A stretch of DNA of 64,000 nt from Acanthosepion esculentum (Eukaryota > Mollusca > Cephalopoda > Sepiida > Sepiidae), in the NCBI GenBank assembly GCA_964036315.1, contig OZ038485.1:74919015-74983014 (forward strand), read 5' to 3'. Position numbers and translations under genes: made by a program. Below the pieces are notes generated by a model. It ran no database searches. It was not told the DNA's origin and saw only the letters and a list, made by a program, of their open reading frames with translations. Position 1 is the first letter of the stretch. Each line of letters begins with the position of its first letter. Shown piece by piece: positions 20,561 to 33,771 of the stretch.

Positions 20561-20689
20561 TGGAAACTCACATTCACTAACTTTCTACGTACTGTTAACA
20601 GCACTGGCAAGGCTGAAAATGACCCCCCCCCCATTATTTTACTCTCATAAACAACATATCAGCAGAAGTGTTCAAAATAATTAGCAACT

Positions 20690-21995
20690 AGATTACAATT
20701 TTGCCATGAAAGCACTCAAAGTTGCTTACATCAAACCTATGAATGTCATGTGCAACAGACACCATCTAATTACTCTGAAGCAACAACCAGACCACACAAT
20801 AGACATTTTCAGGCAAGAATTGGAGATTCTGGCTAAAAACGTGACTTTCAAACAGTAACTGCCAAAGAAAACAAAAAAACAGTATATGCAAGATGCATTA
20901 TTCATCAATGGCATCACCTCCACATCAATCCGACAGTGACTACTCAAAAAATCCTCACTGACTCTTAAAGAAGCATACGAAATGGCCAGATCACTCTGAA
21001 CAAACAGAAAAACAATCTGTTCTATGAACAAAGGAATACAATTACCACCCCCATAATTTTTTCAGAGGAAAACACCAGTGTAGCCAGTATACAAAAAAAT
21101 ATTAAGCCTAAGGAGATTTGCTTCTGTGGGAACCCACATTATCCACAACACCTATGTCCAACCCATAATGCCATAATTGCAAAAAATGCTTTAAAAAAGG
21201 GCATTGGGCAGTATGCAAGTCTTCAGTATCAGCCGCATTGATACTGACTCTCCCAGTTTTGCATGAGTAAGAACGAAAACAAAGGATATTACCATAACCA
21301 AGTGCAATATAAATGGAAACGTTGTCAATGCCATGGTAAATTCTGGGAACTTTTATCAACAAAAGTATGGCAAAAATGTTAAACCTTTTTGTCATACCAA
21401 AACAAAAGACAATAGCCCTGGCAGACCATAACCAACATGCAAAAATTGTTGGGAAAGTGATAGTGAACAACAGGACATATTCGGGCGTGATAGTGAAGGT
21501 GATTAAAAATCTATTTGTTGATACCATCTTAGGAAAGGACATACTGAAAAAATATAACAAAATGACCTTGAGATTTGATGGATCCAGAGATAAACTTGTT
21601 ATCAGAGCAATTACGAATAATAACCACTTCTCATCCAAAGAAGTTCCATCTCCCCCACTCTTTTCCCATCTCTCCATTAATACAACTCCAATTGTCACTA
21701 AGTCACTATCGCTGATAGTAAATCCATAAAGGAAGAATCTACTAGAATGTTGAAAGAAGGTATCCTTGGTGAGCCCAAGTTCTTGTAACATCAATTGAAA
21801 ACCAGAAAAAAGAATGGTAATTGATTACACCAACACCATAAATAGATTCACAGAACTCGATGCTTACCCTATGCCCAATATTTAAAAAATGATTGAGGAT
21901 ATAGCCCAGTACAATATCTTCACCATGCTTAATCTTACATCTGCTTATCATCAGATCCCTATCAGTGAAGAAGATCATAAGAACACTGTCTTTGA
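20690..21995 (+). pseudogene. Ty3/gypsy gag, protease and start of reverse transcriptase, decayed
   Basis: Gag matter is recognisable at 20700-21050 (ALKVAYIKPMNVMCNRHHLI, then QELEILAKNVTF and LTLKEAYEMARSL), followed by degraded zinc-knuckle text with KKGHWAVCKSS near 21190-21225. A 120-codon frame at 21367-21729 resembles a protease-to-RT linker, with TYSGVIVKVIKNLFVDTILG. RT begins with VIDYTNTINRFTELDAYPMP and ends with FTMLNLTSAYHQIPISEEDH, motif A, at 21995, where similarity stops abruptly. No LTR lies between this and the integrase fragment upstream. Confidence 0.7.
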
Positions 21996-22199
21996 GGTAA
22001 GTAGAAAACTATTGTCATCCAATCAATTAATTAATAAAAGGTCCACATCACTGAGTTAATGATTCCTTCTAAGGAAATGTCATTGCATTCATGAAGTTCT
22101 ATGAGAATATCTGAGCAGTAATTTATCTCTGCACTTACAAACAGAATAATTAAAAATACATTTAGAATGTTTTCATCACATCACATCACATTTCCCATT

Positions 22200-22480
22200 A
22201 TGAAGAATTTCTGACTTTTTAGATGAATCTATAATCTCCATTCTTCTTTATTATTAGTGCAATAGACCAAGGATTCATCTTTCAATATGACATAAAATCT
22301 TTCTCTATTTCAGTATCAAGAGAAAGCTATTCCTGGATATTTTTCCTTCTAATCTGGACTTCAAAAGCTTTGCAGCATCATTGGAGAGACTAAGGTCTCT
22401 TACTAAACCATTAAGTTCATCTTTAGTGAATGGCTTTGACCAAAGCAATCTTAAGTCAAGGCTTGTCTCTCACTGACAGT
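22200..22480 (-). pseudogene. Decayed transposon-related ORF fragment
   Basis: On the minus strand, pieces such as LQSFWKSRLEGKISRNSFLL (near 22330-22390) and a neighbouring REKDFMSY-like phrase in another frame resemble a protein family common near arthropod and mollusc transposons (leucine-rich segment, then RxKDFxSYF). Stops in all frames. The assignment rests on phrase recognition only. Confidence 0.35.
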
Positions 22481-22489
22481 AAGATATGA

Positions 22490-24269
22490 AATTATTAACC
22501 TACAACTATTGTGAAAAATTTCAGCAAAGGACTTGTTAGTGATATTCATTTACTAGCTAATTAACAATTATACATAATGTGAGGAATCAATTATTTTTTA
22601 TGGATCAGGAAACAAAGAAAATTTACAAATTAATCAGAAAGTAATTTCAACATTTACTAAAATAATGAATGAAATAGAGAAACATCAATTTTGATAATAC
22701 TCAGAATTTTTATTCAGGATTCTTTTTATCACACAACCTCTAGATGCCATAATATAATCATTAACAGTATAACAATATTCTAATTTTTATATAAAGAAAA
22801 TCTCATTTAGTAACATTTTGTCTTCAATAAATCACCAATGCTTTATGCAACATCAGACAATGTAAGCCCAAATAAGTTTAGCTGCTAAACATAGTTTCAC
22901 TGTGTTTTCCAAGTAAATACTAGCTTCTTGATAAAATAATTGTTGTTTTAAACTGGGAGTTAATGAGAGAGTACTGAATTCAAATATGCAATAAATCAAA
23001 TTAAATCTCTGTGTGTATCTTTCAAGCTTATAAAGAAAACTATGAAGTGTTTTACAAAAATGTTACAAGTAGAATTGGTCAACATTCAACCACAAATAAC
23101 ACAAATTCTCTTGATTTTATGATCATAGTCCTTCTGTGAATATTAATCAGCATTCAAAGAGCTTTCTAAAGATATGCAACTTGAACATATATTGCAAGAT
23201 ATGAAAATGTTAGCATTTTGTGGCAAATACCAAAATCCATCAATTTGAATTTGGCCCAAAGCTCAGTAAAACCCTTGTAACTCAGGCCACATTCAAAAAT
23301 CCATGATAAAATTTTGTATAAATCTTGCCATAAGACAGGTAAATTTGCTATCAAATTGTTAAAAAAATTAAGATACACTTTTTGAGAAATTAAAGTTTAA
23401 GGCCAAATTATCTTATTTGACTATTAAACAAAAAAATAGATCACCTTTTAGATCTATCCAAATACTTTAAAATGGTATATAATTTAGCTTTGTGGGTGAA
23501 AAAACAATTGAGATATTTATATTTAAACTTTGTGACTATTTACCAAAATTCTTTTTTTGGCAAGGAACCCTTTATGTAAAATAGACACCATTCAATTTTT
23601 ATCATGAAGCTCTATAAGTGTACCAAATTTGAAAAATTCTGTATCGGTAATGATCAAACCCTTGTTGATTTGACACAGAATGACTCTGGAGCTTGACCAG
23701 AATTTGACTTCTGACTGTTGACAATATGCACTGTGCTCAAAGTCTGAAGTATTGTTCTGATGGCATGTATGTAATCATTAAAATGTGAACTTATTGAAAA
23801 GTAACCTCCTCCAATTCTAGAGATTCATTCTCCAACAGTCACTATCATATGTGACTAGGTATTTATAACAAACTAGCTTAAAAGCCACCTTATTGGGCAG
23901 CATTAAAGCTAGCTCCTGTGGAGGGCCCTTGATTGGGCCTTCATCACAATAGGTAGGGAGGAGATGTGATAGGCAACAATAAACTAGAGAAGAACTCAAC
24001 ATTGATCACTGCATTTAAGTGCAGCATTAATATTTAAGCTTACCTTTTAAAAGTTCAATTATAATTCTTCTGCTGCCAATTAATTTAAAGACAATTTGAT
24101 GTATGTAGGTCCTTACTTTCCATACAAACAATTATTTTTATTTCATGTGTGACTATCGCTGGATTTCGCAATTAATTTTGATTATTCCCAAATTTATTTC
24201 CAAGTTACAAAAATTGGTATCGTACAAAAAATTCATCACAAAAAAATCATGTAAAAAAAACAAAATCAC
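22490..24269. other. AT-rich DNA, no gene seen
   Basis: No frame resembles a known protein on either strand. A TATAAATACC sequence on the minus strand near 23860 could be a retroelement promoter remnant, but nothing supports it further. Confidence 0.4.
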
Positions 24270-24697
24270 TGAAAACAATTACAATAATGAAAACTTAGGA
24301 ATCCAAAATTTCAGGATTGTGGGTTCAGATCTGGTACAAAATGTTTTTAATCTGCTCATGGAGTCAGCCTGATTCCAAAATGGCATGATATGTTGGGCTA
24401 AGGCCTCTAGGAATAAAGTTGAAAACACGGACAATTTCATTTTGAAACACTGTAGTTTGGGAACCGTAAATTTTTCATTTGAATATGAGTTATTGAAATT
24501 TAGAGAGTTGTGTCCCTTTAATTATTATCAGTTGAGTCAAGATGGCGGAATGCGAAAACAATCGCAGTAATGAAAACTTCAGTATTGCAGGTCCAGATCT
24601 GGCTCAGAATGTTTTTAATTTACTCATAGAGTTGGCCTGATTCCATAATGGTATGATATGTTGAGCTATGGCCACTAGGAGTAAAGTTGAAAAAGTG
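24270..24697 (+). repeat. Diverged direct repeat, two ~150-bp copies
   Basis: Copy 1 (24270-24425) and copy 2 (24545-24697), about 275 bp apart, share AATGAAAACTT, AGATCTGG, AATGTTTTTAAT, GGCATGATATGTTG/GGTATGATATGTTG and AGTTGAAAA. Two short ORFs overlap them but are not conserved between copies. Confidence 0.7.
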
Positions 24698-27600
24698 TGA
24701 CATACTACTGACGTACGCATATGGAAGCTATGTATTCGTTTTTACATTATTCAGCAAAGAAATTTAAATTTTGTAATTAAACATTGTGCTTTTTGTTGTG
24801 TTATTATTTTACAGGAGTATAGAGTAAAATTAAGGAGTCAGAGATTTATTTACACACATAGACATAGCAGTACACTTACACACAAGATGCCTCACCTGTA
24901 TCCCTAAAATCCTCTCCCTCGCTCTAAGTGTTAATGCCCTCTGGGGGATAAGCAGAGTTCTCCCTCTTAGACCACTATATAGAAGGCATCATCACCACAA
25001 TTATTGATATTTTTTTTTTTTACACAAATATTTAATTTTTAAAAGGAAATATTTGTGTAAAAGAAATAAAACAAATGAAAATCTATTTAATTTATTAAAA
25101 CGCAGGAAGAACCCGTGTAACACTACACAGATTATTTCTTTAAATTCGATGAAATGAAGTTCATAAAATGAGTTCAACTCATTCTCAAGTTTTGTTTTTT
25201 TCAATGCTCGTCAGAATCAAAACGTCCCGTGCCAATAAGTCGACATTTCTGAATTGGTCGGCCACGAATTCGGAAGTGTTTGGGCTTTTGAGCTACATTA
25301 GGTCACAATCTCAGAAACGAAAAGCCAACCAAAATTGCTAAATTGTGGTGAAAAGTTGTTATCGACACAATAAAATAAGTCTTTGTGAAACAAATTTTAA
25401 AATTAAAAAGATGTAGTTTTTCTCAAATACTTTTTTTTTAGTTTTCATGTCCTTCTCTTACCCCTTTGTAAAATCATAAACTTAACATGCCCCTAGAAAT
25501 AACAACGAAATACATAATGCATTTGTTTGAAATAAATCAGATATCTGACGAAGATTAATAATAATTTAAGTGTTTTTAGAAGTCCATATGGAAGACTTTC
25601 AGTTTCATGTTTAATTTCAAGATTTTTTTTTTTTTACTTGCTTCTATAATGCTTGCAGAACCTAAATGTTCAGAATGGAAGCATCTTTGGCGGTTGGTAT
25701 ATCAATATTAATTTTTTTGTATAAAATATTAACAAAAAACGTAAATACAAGCATCCGAAAGTAGGTGATGGTCTTTCAAGTTGGCCAGTCGGATTCACGT
25801 TATTCTTCCTTTAACATTGCATTGCATGTAAATCTTTTCTGTGAAGAATCACCAAAATATTTACATTCTTTTTCCGGAAATTTTAACTAATGTCCATAAA
25901 TACAATTTCATATGAGGTGGGGTAAAAAAATATTTGTTAGTTTAAATTTTTAAATATTTTCTTTCGATGATTTGAAATGCTAGTTTTTAGTAGTTTAGTA
26001 ATAATAAAAAAATGACACCCTGCTCTCAAGTTCTAATGTGATAGAAAAAGTTAACCAGTCGAAAGATGTTGAAATTGTAAAAAAAAAAAATCAAATCAAA
26101 ACAGTAAACCGTAAACGCAATCAATTAAGAATTTTCAGCCCAATTTTATAACAGTAACACTCACTACTGAACCGAATGTTCCTATTTTCCAAGGTAGATA
26201 AATCCAGGTATTAATAAAAAATAAATAATTTCCTAATTTGTTTACTTAAAAAAAAAGGGAAACTAGATTTGCAAAAAAAACAAAAAAAAAATGCATCCCT
26301 ATAAATTCAAGTGATTTTTTTTTAATGTGAGTTGTTTCTTACTCCCTTGCTTGAGCATTTTGGGTTTTTCTTTCACCATATTCATTTTGTCCTCGTGTAC
26401 TTTAACTCAAATTTTGTGACCTAAGGAGCTAATTAAAAAAAAGCCCTCCACATGATGTCACTTGTTGTGATACGTACATTTAAATCAATAAGAAATGTAG
26501 TGTTTCTAAAATGCTTGAAGCTAATATTAAAAACTTTTTTGTCCATGGAACTTTAACATTCACAATAATAATGACTAGAGAGAGAGAGTCGCGGAAGTAT
26601 TCAAACAAAACATGAATATGAATTTTGGGCATATTTTTTTTAATAAATCTACAAGAGTTAAACTTAATTTTCAACTTAAAAGTAACGGTACGTACAATTA
26701 ACCAAATGAGAACTTACTTGACATAAGCTAAGCAAATCCCAGAATAAACCGCAATAGATCCAACAACTTGTTAGATGGAAAAAGGATTTCAACGAAACTC
26801 AAAAATCAAAATGATTATGAAACGACACTAAAGAACTGGTTTTTCAGCAAAAAAATTAGCGTTCACACCAACTATAAAAAATGCAACAGAAATGCAAGTT
26901 ATTATCATATGGTTCAACCCAGCGTAAAAAACGAATAGATTTTTAAAATGTTCAGCGTCAAATACTACCTAAAAATCAAGTAAACGCTCAAAATATTCGA
27001 CATAAATATTTCTAAAATTTAGCCATAGCTGCGCTGACAATAAAAATATCACCACAAACATATGTGGGTGCAGAACAAAATTCATATACCTAGTGGTGTG
27101 GGAATTAAGGATTCGTTAAAAAATGAACAGGTGATTTACTTACACCAAGAAGATTAATGAAGGAGTGGTGATAATGATGAAACAGGTTATTTTAACAAAA
27201 CAAGATAAGGAATTTATTCACGAATTTAAATGCTTGAAGTAGAGTGTCAAATCAGGAGCTTGTTTCAGGAAAATAAATCAGAATGTAAAAAACGAAGAGA
27301 TAGTTTGAAATACTTATCTTTTTTGGATTGTTGAGTGAAAATGCGTTGAAATGACGCATGCTGGTTAGAGACAGATAATATAATTGGCGAGTAATTTTAT
27401 TCTGGTGAGAACTTCAACGCTGGTTGTGAGAAACTGAAACAAAACATTTCACATGACTCCAGACACACTTTGATTAATTTTTCTACTCATATAAAAAAAT
27501 TTTGCGTAGGTTTTCTAATTTTTCTTCTTCTCGGCTGACCAGCTAATTTCTGTGAAGGCAAAGTTTTCAATGGGTCAAAAACAATTTTACATGGGCTCAC

Positions 27601-28355
27601 AAATTGCTTTCCTTCTTCTTCCTTAGTCCTTCAACTATGAAGGGAGTGGGTGAAGGGAGTTATTATTTCGCACTCACTACATACCCATTAAATGGTAATT
27701 GCCTATAAACTAACATAATACAGCAAACTACCATATGATCCAAAGGAAACCCAGAAAATATACAACAAAAGATTAATGAAGTGCTACAGGATTTTACTAG
27801 ACAATTGTATCAGGAGGAGTTATGACTGATAAGGATGTAGACTTTCAAAACAAATCTTTTCAAATGGAATGAATTCAATGCATGGAAGATTTTCATAGAT
27901 ATATTTATGACAAAGTGGAAACAATTTTTCATGAGATGTGTTTCAGCCTTTTGGACTTCATCGGACTAAAATGATGCTTATGTTGAAATTTTAAACTTTT
28001 AATATGTATTTGGGTATATAGTCTAACCAATTTAGTTTCTTTAGTTGTTGTTTATGTTTTTTGCTTTTGTTATTAAGTATCTAACATTGAATATCTGCCA
28101 AGAAAGGTGAAATGTAAGTACCTGAACATAAATTTACTGTGGATGATCTAGCAATTAAAGCACTTTCTATACACTTGCATCTTAGAATTCTAAGAAAATA
28201 CACACTAAAACCCTACTCAGAGGCTAACCCATTGGTAATCCAAATTTTTATTTATAAAATTATTGTTAAAGCATTGATTGGTGATGAGTCAGCAGATTTT
28301 TATGATTGGTAGAGACAAGTTTATTTTTAATGTCTTAGATGATTTTTAAGTGATT
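24698..28355. other. AT-rich DNA, no supported gene
   Basis: Nothing recognisable apart from a short CpG-richer patch at 25204-25330 (see findings). T and A homopolymers are frequent. RALBP1 exons were looked for here on the minus strand and not found. Confidence 0.35.
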
Positions 28356-28660
28356 TAAGCATGTTTTAAAATGAATGTTGGTGTAAAGAGATAAACATCT
28401 AAACTAGTCATGAGTTTATCTGTAGTATTTATTCCCCTTATTTTTGAGAGGTGTTTTAGTGTGTATTTTTTAAAATCATTCCACCCCAACCAAGGTAATA
28501 AAGCTACTAAGATGCAAAGGGTTGCTGAGTAGTACAAAATATGAGAAAAACTATTAATGAGAACAATAAAAGAACAGAAATTAAGTAGGGAGAAGATAAC
28601 AATTGGCACTGCATTTAAAATTTTGAAGATCAACATTAACGAGGAATCAAGAATCGGAAG
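28356..28660 (-). mobile_element. LINE 3' end fragment, same family as 51.6 and 63.6 kb
   Basis: On the minus strand the frame ends with LVALLPWLGWNDFKKY; the plus-strand signature TTCCACCCCAACCAAGGTAA followed by GCTACTAAGATGCAAAGGGT parallels 51571-51610 and 63618-63663. Coding sense is lost upstream. Confidence 0.6.
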
Positions 28661-29960
28661 AGTTCAGAGAACCTAGTTATACAAAACATCAGTAACAGTA
28701 AAAAAAAACATAAAAATAGCACAATACACATATGAAATCTCAAAAATACAGACCAAAACACATATAATAACATGGAAAATAAGTAAAATAGAACTCACTT
28801 TCAACAACACCTCAAGACCTTTGCACAGAGAATAGCAATAATCACATTTCCAGAATGCTATAAGAGCTTAAACAAAATATTAGAGCTCATTTCCAAATGC
28901 AAACATGAGAATAAATTCCTACTATGCTAAATTCAACCATATCACGAATACAAGGACTAAGCAACCTTAATAACCTAAAACTAATACTCTTTATTTCAAA
29001 TACTGAAGAAAGTACACAAAAATAAATTGAAATATGATAAAATAATATAAAATGAAATAAAGAAATTCTAAGTCAGGACTATAATCTAAAACATTGACCC
29101 TAAACAAAAGAGAGAGCAAAACTGGTTGCTGCTTCTCCCACTTCCTATCAATCTCTAGTGGCCTGTAGATATTGCCTACACAAAGTGGAGTAACATAGGG
29201 TCTAAGGTATGAAACCACCAGTTATCATGCAGTGTTGAGTTCTATGTTCATATTGTTTATGTCTACAAATACTCTAAAATCGATATTAAGCACTCTTCCC
29301 CATAAATGTAGCAACATGTGTTTGTGTGTGTGTTCTGTTACTACAGTATAACACCTGTTGTTTTATTTACCTCACGTTTGTCCCCTTTTTAATTTAGGTA
29401 CATTTTAGATTAATCACCATTTTGACCACTTCCCATTTAGCCCTTAGTAATTATGGGACTGACATAATAAACCAGTGTCAAGGCACACAGTTCCTACTTT
29501 CTTATCTTAATTCTACTCCCAAACGATAACATCACCGGTACATAACTTCTTAATCTTTTTCTCTTAGAAGTAGTCTCTTTACGTATTTTATTACTTGAAC
29601 ATTTGTTTAAAGTAGCCACTTTGTATACAATTATTTTTGCTGCTGCATGTCTTCATGTAAAATCCCTTTCACCACCTGTTGACTGTTCTTACACTGTCAC
29701 ATACTGTAACTTCATGTAATTTTCTTCCTTCCTTTAGACTTATTATTGTAAATTTTATAACATATTCCTGTCAACAAACTACATACTACCTCCTTTAACC
29801 ATTTAAACCCTTTGTTTCTCAATTATGTTCAGCCTCTAGCTCCTTTGTGATGTTTCTTCTTTCCTATTTTTTTTATCTTTTTAATTTATTATTTTGACTA
29901 AACTAGTCTCAAGTTTGTATTCATTTTTTTTTCCTAGTTTCACCCTTTTGGCTTTCATTA
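28661..29960. other. Intergenic DNA, no gene seen
   Basis: It contains a (TG)n run near 29323 and otherwise only short chance frames. It could hold the missing 5' portion of the gypsy element that follows, but no LTR was identified. Confidence 0.35.
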
Positions 29961-29989
29961 ATCCTACTGATGGAGAGTAATTTGTACTG

Positions 29990-30640
29990 AGAGAAAACTT
30001 TCAGAACTATAAAGAAAGGCTCAACACATATACGGTTGCAAATGACATTTTGGATTACAAACATGTGTCAGTTCTTCTCTCTTCTATTGGTCCCAAGACG
30101 TATGCGACTCAACAAGCTTTATCAGCTCCCAACTTACCCTCAAGCAAAACATACGACGAGTTGTGCATGTTACTCCTTCAACAGTTTAATCCAAAGCCAC
30201 TTGAAATCATGGAATGTTAGGAGACAGGAAAATTCCAAAAGTGTATCAGACTTTATCGCAGCTATAAAACAATTATCTGTTTATTGTAACTTCAGTAATT
30301 ATTTAAAGGACGCCTTACAAGTCAGACTGGTGTGCGGTCAAAGTTGCGAAACAACCCAAAAGTGACTTCTTCAAGAAGACCCTCTATCATTTGATAAGAC
30401 TTGCTCCATCACGACCACCATGGAAATGACCAAGAAGGACACCACTGAAATTCATGCGGAAGTCAGAGACTGATGAAACAAGACAAGGGCAAAAACAAAG
30501 GATAGTCCTTAATTTTCCACCTTGCTATTCTTGTGGAAAGATGAACCACAAACAAGAAAACTGCTCCTTTAAGGAGGTGGTTTGCTGAGTATGCCACAAG
30601 AGTGGTCACATCCAGCCAATGTGCAAGTCTACAATAAAAA
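29990..30640 (+). pseudogene. gypsy gag with zinc knuckles
   Basis: Phrases HVSVLLSSIGPKTYATQQAL and QQFNPKPLEIM, then SVSDFIAAIKQLSVYCNFSN and YLKDALQVRLVCG, are standard gypsy gag blocks spread over two frames. Two CX2CX4HX4C knuckles follow: CYSCGKMNHKQENC (near 30520) and a second near 30585-30630 interrupted by a TGA (C-stop-VCHKSGHIQPMC). Confidence 0.75.
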
Positions 30641-30689
30641 AAAAGAAACAGCAAGAGAAATCTCAAATAACTACAAACAAATGAGGGAG

Positions 30690-31010
30690 GCAGTGAATTC
30701 AATCTCTTTCATATAGATGGTTCAGACAAAATAGTTGTCACTGTAACTTTGGATTCTAAGTCTGTGAGCATGGAACTTGATAATGGGGCAGCAATTTCAG
30801 TGATGACACTAAAGGATTATAAACAGATATTTTCCACAAGCCCCATCCTTGAAAGAATCATAATCCAACTGAAGATTTATACCAACGAACTCATCAAACC
30901 CTTAAGTCAGGTGTTGGTATTAGTTGAACACAAAAACAAAAGCATCCAATTACCTCTCACCATCTTAATAATTGGCAATAATCGCATCTTAGGGAGAGAT
31001 GTATAGACTT
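30690..31010 (+). pseudogene. gypsy protease
   Basis: An 85-codon frame at 30749-31006 contains SMELDNGAAISVM, the retropepsin active site with the usual Asp-Thr-Gly changed to Asp-Asn-Gly, and ends with ILIIGNNRILGRDV, the flap-distal GRD block. Confidence 0.75.
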
Positions 31011-32340
31011 GGAATATACAAGTCCCTCAACAGCACAGAAGAAAATGACCTGATTGCAAAACTGAGAGTGGAATTTCCACACGTCTTCAGGGAAGGTACA
31101 ATCAAGGACATGAAAGGACAGTTAAGAGTCAAACCCAACACAGAACCAAGGTACATGAAAGCAAGAACTGTCCCATATCCCTTAAAGACAAAGGTGGGGG
31201 AAGAATTGGACAAATCAAGGAAGGTGCCCTATCACCAGTTAAATCAAGTGAATGGGCCACACCTATAGTCCCCATAATAAAGCACAATGGTAGTATCCAA
31301 ATTTACAAGTTGAACAATATACCCTCCCAAGAATAGAAGACATGCTAGCAAAACTTGAGATGGGGTAAAATTCACCAAAACAGATCTAAGGTAGATATAC
31401 TTACAATTAATACTTGATGAAGAATCAAAGAAACTGACAACCATAAGCACCCATAAAGGATTATATTAATATAATCATCTAGTTTATGGCATCACATCAG
31501 CACCTGCAATATCACAAAAAACCATGGACCAAATTCTACAAGGTCTAGAAGGGGTTGTTTCTAACATGGAAGATATGTTAATTACTGGCAAATACATTTT
31601 AAAAACCTCAAAAATATTCTTTCCCATCATCAAGAATTTGGTCTCAAAGCAAATTTGAACAAGTGCTCCTTCTTTCAGGACTCTAATCTTCTGTGGAATA
31701 AAAATATCCAAAAAGGGGTTCCACAAAACCAAAGACAAAATTGAGGCTGTGACTAATGCTTTAGCCCCAAATGACAAAACACAACTATGCTCATTTCTAG
31801 GGCTTGTAAATTTTTACCACAAATGGCTTCAAAACATTGCCCATGTTGAAAAAACACTCTATGATCTTCTACAAAAGAACATTTCCTTCATATGGTCTGG
31901 AGAATGTGATAAGGCATTCAACAATAACTAAGGGGATGATTGCATCAGACATGGTCCTGGTACAGTTCAATCCCAACCTGCCTCATGCAAGCCCATAAGG
32001 CATTAGTTCTGTCTTGTCATATATTATCAGTGGAGAAGAGAGACCCATAGCACACACATCCTGCACCCTCAATAAAGCTGAATCCAGTTACAAGGAAGTC
32101 CTTGCAATTGTATGATCAGTGAAAAAGTGTTTTAACTATTTGTGCAACACCAAATTCACACTTGTTACAGACCACAAGCCACTCAAATTCATCTTTTGCT
32201 CAAAGAAGAGCATTCCAACAATGTATGCAGTGAGACTATAAAGCTCTGCTGTTTTTCTCTCAGGCTTTGATTACAATATTGAGTTTTATAGTGGTAAATC
32301 CAATGCAAATGGTTTATCACACCTGCTACTTCCAGAGTCA
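31010..32340 (+). pseudogene. gypsy reverse transcriptase and RNase H
   Basis: Recognisable pieces: EGALSPVKSSEWATPIVPII (fingers), a motif A region destroyed by stops, LVYGITSAPAISQKTMDQIL (motif B), then a damaged YxDD neighbourhood (NMEDMLITGK near 31567), and LCSFLGLVNFYHKWLQNIAH (thumb). RNase H phrases DHKPLKFIFCSKKSIPTMYA and GKSNANGLSHLLLPES follow at 32170-32340. Inactive. Confidence 0.75.
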
Positions 32341-33335
32341 AGTAAAGACATATTCTACAAAGAATTAATGGAACAATGTCCAGTTAAGGCAACCACAATT
32401 GCCAGAGTATCAAGAACTGATCCAATCCTATCCGATGTAATTTATTTTGTCCAAAACAGCTGGCCAGATTACAATGTACCAGAAAAATTACACAGCTTTC
32501 ATCAGAAACAATATGAACTTTCTATCCACATCTGTTTGCTGTGAGGAACAAGGATAGTTATGCCAGAAAAGCTACACAAACAAGTCATGCAAGAATTGCA
32601 TGAAGGCCACCTTGGGACTATCAAAATGAAAGATCTAGCCAGGGAAATTTTCTGATGGCCTAATCTTGAGAAGGCCATTCAAGCAGCTGCAAAGGCTTCC
32701 ATCACTCAACCGAACCCACCAAAAGCTCCACTACATCCTTGATAGGCCCTGGCAGAGAGTACATGTGGATTATGCAGGTCCCTTTCAGGATCAATGTACT
32801 TTGTAGCAGTTGATGCACATTCAAAATGGGTAGAGGCAATTCCTACATTTAATGCTACAGTGACTACAACCATGGATATCTTAATGACAATGTTTGCAAG
32901 ATATCGTATCCCAGAATTATTAGTTTCAGATAATGCACCAGCATTCACATCTGATGATTTTAAATTCTTCTCCGCATGTAACAGCATTAAAAAGTGGTAC
33001 ATACCATCCTGCAACCAATGGATTAGCAGAATAAATGGTGCAATCTCTAAAATCAGCTGTGAAATCAGCAAAGATCTCCAACTTCCTAACAGAAATTCAC
33101 CCCACATTACCACAGGAGAGTCACCAGTAACATTCATATTTGACCAGAAACTATGAACAAATACTACAACCCAATATCAAAACCACTATGTCGGCAAATC
33201 AGAGCAGGCAGATTTCTTCCCACACCCAGACAAACCCACCATCACTAAAGGAGGGTGACACTGTCTTTGCTCATGATTACCATGGACACAAACGCTGGCA
33301 ACTTTCAAGGATCAGCTCCCAATATATACAGTAGA
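32340..33335 (+). pseudogene. gypsy integrase
   Basis: The His-rich N-terminal part reads ELHEGHLGTIKMKDLAREIF, then a stop, WPNLEKAI. The catalytic core starts PWQRVHVDYAGPF (first Asp) and continues in a 120-codon frame (32794-33156) with FVAVDAHSKWVEAIPTF and LLVSDNAPAFTSDDF (second Asp). The C-terminal part (33140-33334) includes LKEGDTVFAHDYHGHKRWQL. Confidence 0.8.
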
Positions 33336-33635
33336 AATCAGCCCCAGCAACCACTGGAAATGACACTCTGATCAACTGGTATCTACTTATATACTAACAA
33401 AGTAGTTACATGCAACAACCCAGGTAAATCTATTGCCACCCCAGCACCAACTTCCATCACCAGAGTCAGTACTTCTACCTCATAACACACTACCACTTCC
33501 ACCCCCAACACATTCCACACAACCAACTACCACTACGAGTGGAAGACGTAGTCCTGAAAACTTTCCACTCTTTTGCTATGTATAAAGCTGAAAAATAAAA
33601 CCATTTACATAATTTTTCCCCCAAAAAGAGAGGAT

Positions 33636-33771
33636 TGTGAGATACACATGTAAACAGGAAATTTACGTCACCTAGTATCATTTCTGTTTACCCCTTTATC
33701 ACTTCCACAATAAAAATCCAACATGTCCACCGCATGTTTATTAAATGCAATTAAATACATTTTGTATGTCA
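33636..33771 (+). repeat. Short 3' LTR of the gypsy element
   Basis: A polypurine tract AAAAAGAGAGGA (33623-33634) is followed by TGTGAGATACACATG, which opens the LTR; a TG...CA unit would end at TGTATGTCA (33771), 136 bp long, with a CAATAAA signal inside. The right boundary is inferred from where hAT-like coding text begins. Confidence 0.55.

Larger units (their letters stand above)
29970..33771 (+). mobile_element. Ty3/gypsy retrotransposon, 5' truncated, all domains decayed
   Basis: Plus-strand order is gag, two zinc knuckles, protease, reverse transcriptase, RNase H, integrase, polypurine tract, short 3' LTR. Each domain is recognisable but carries stops and frameshifts. No 5' LTR is visible upstream. 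The 3' end abuts a ZMYM1-like hAT pseudogene, suggesting insertion into it. Confidence 0.8.

Noticed and set aside
21108..21794. 228-codon minus-strand ORF, the longest in the window
   Set aside because: It is the complement of gypsy gag/protease text on the plus strand and has no domain of its own.
32706..33137. 143-codon minus-strand ORF
   Set aside because: Shadow of the gypsy integrase on the plus strand.
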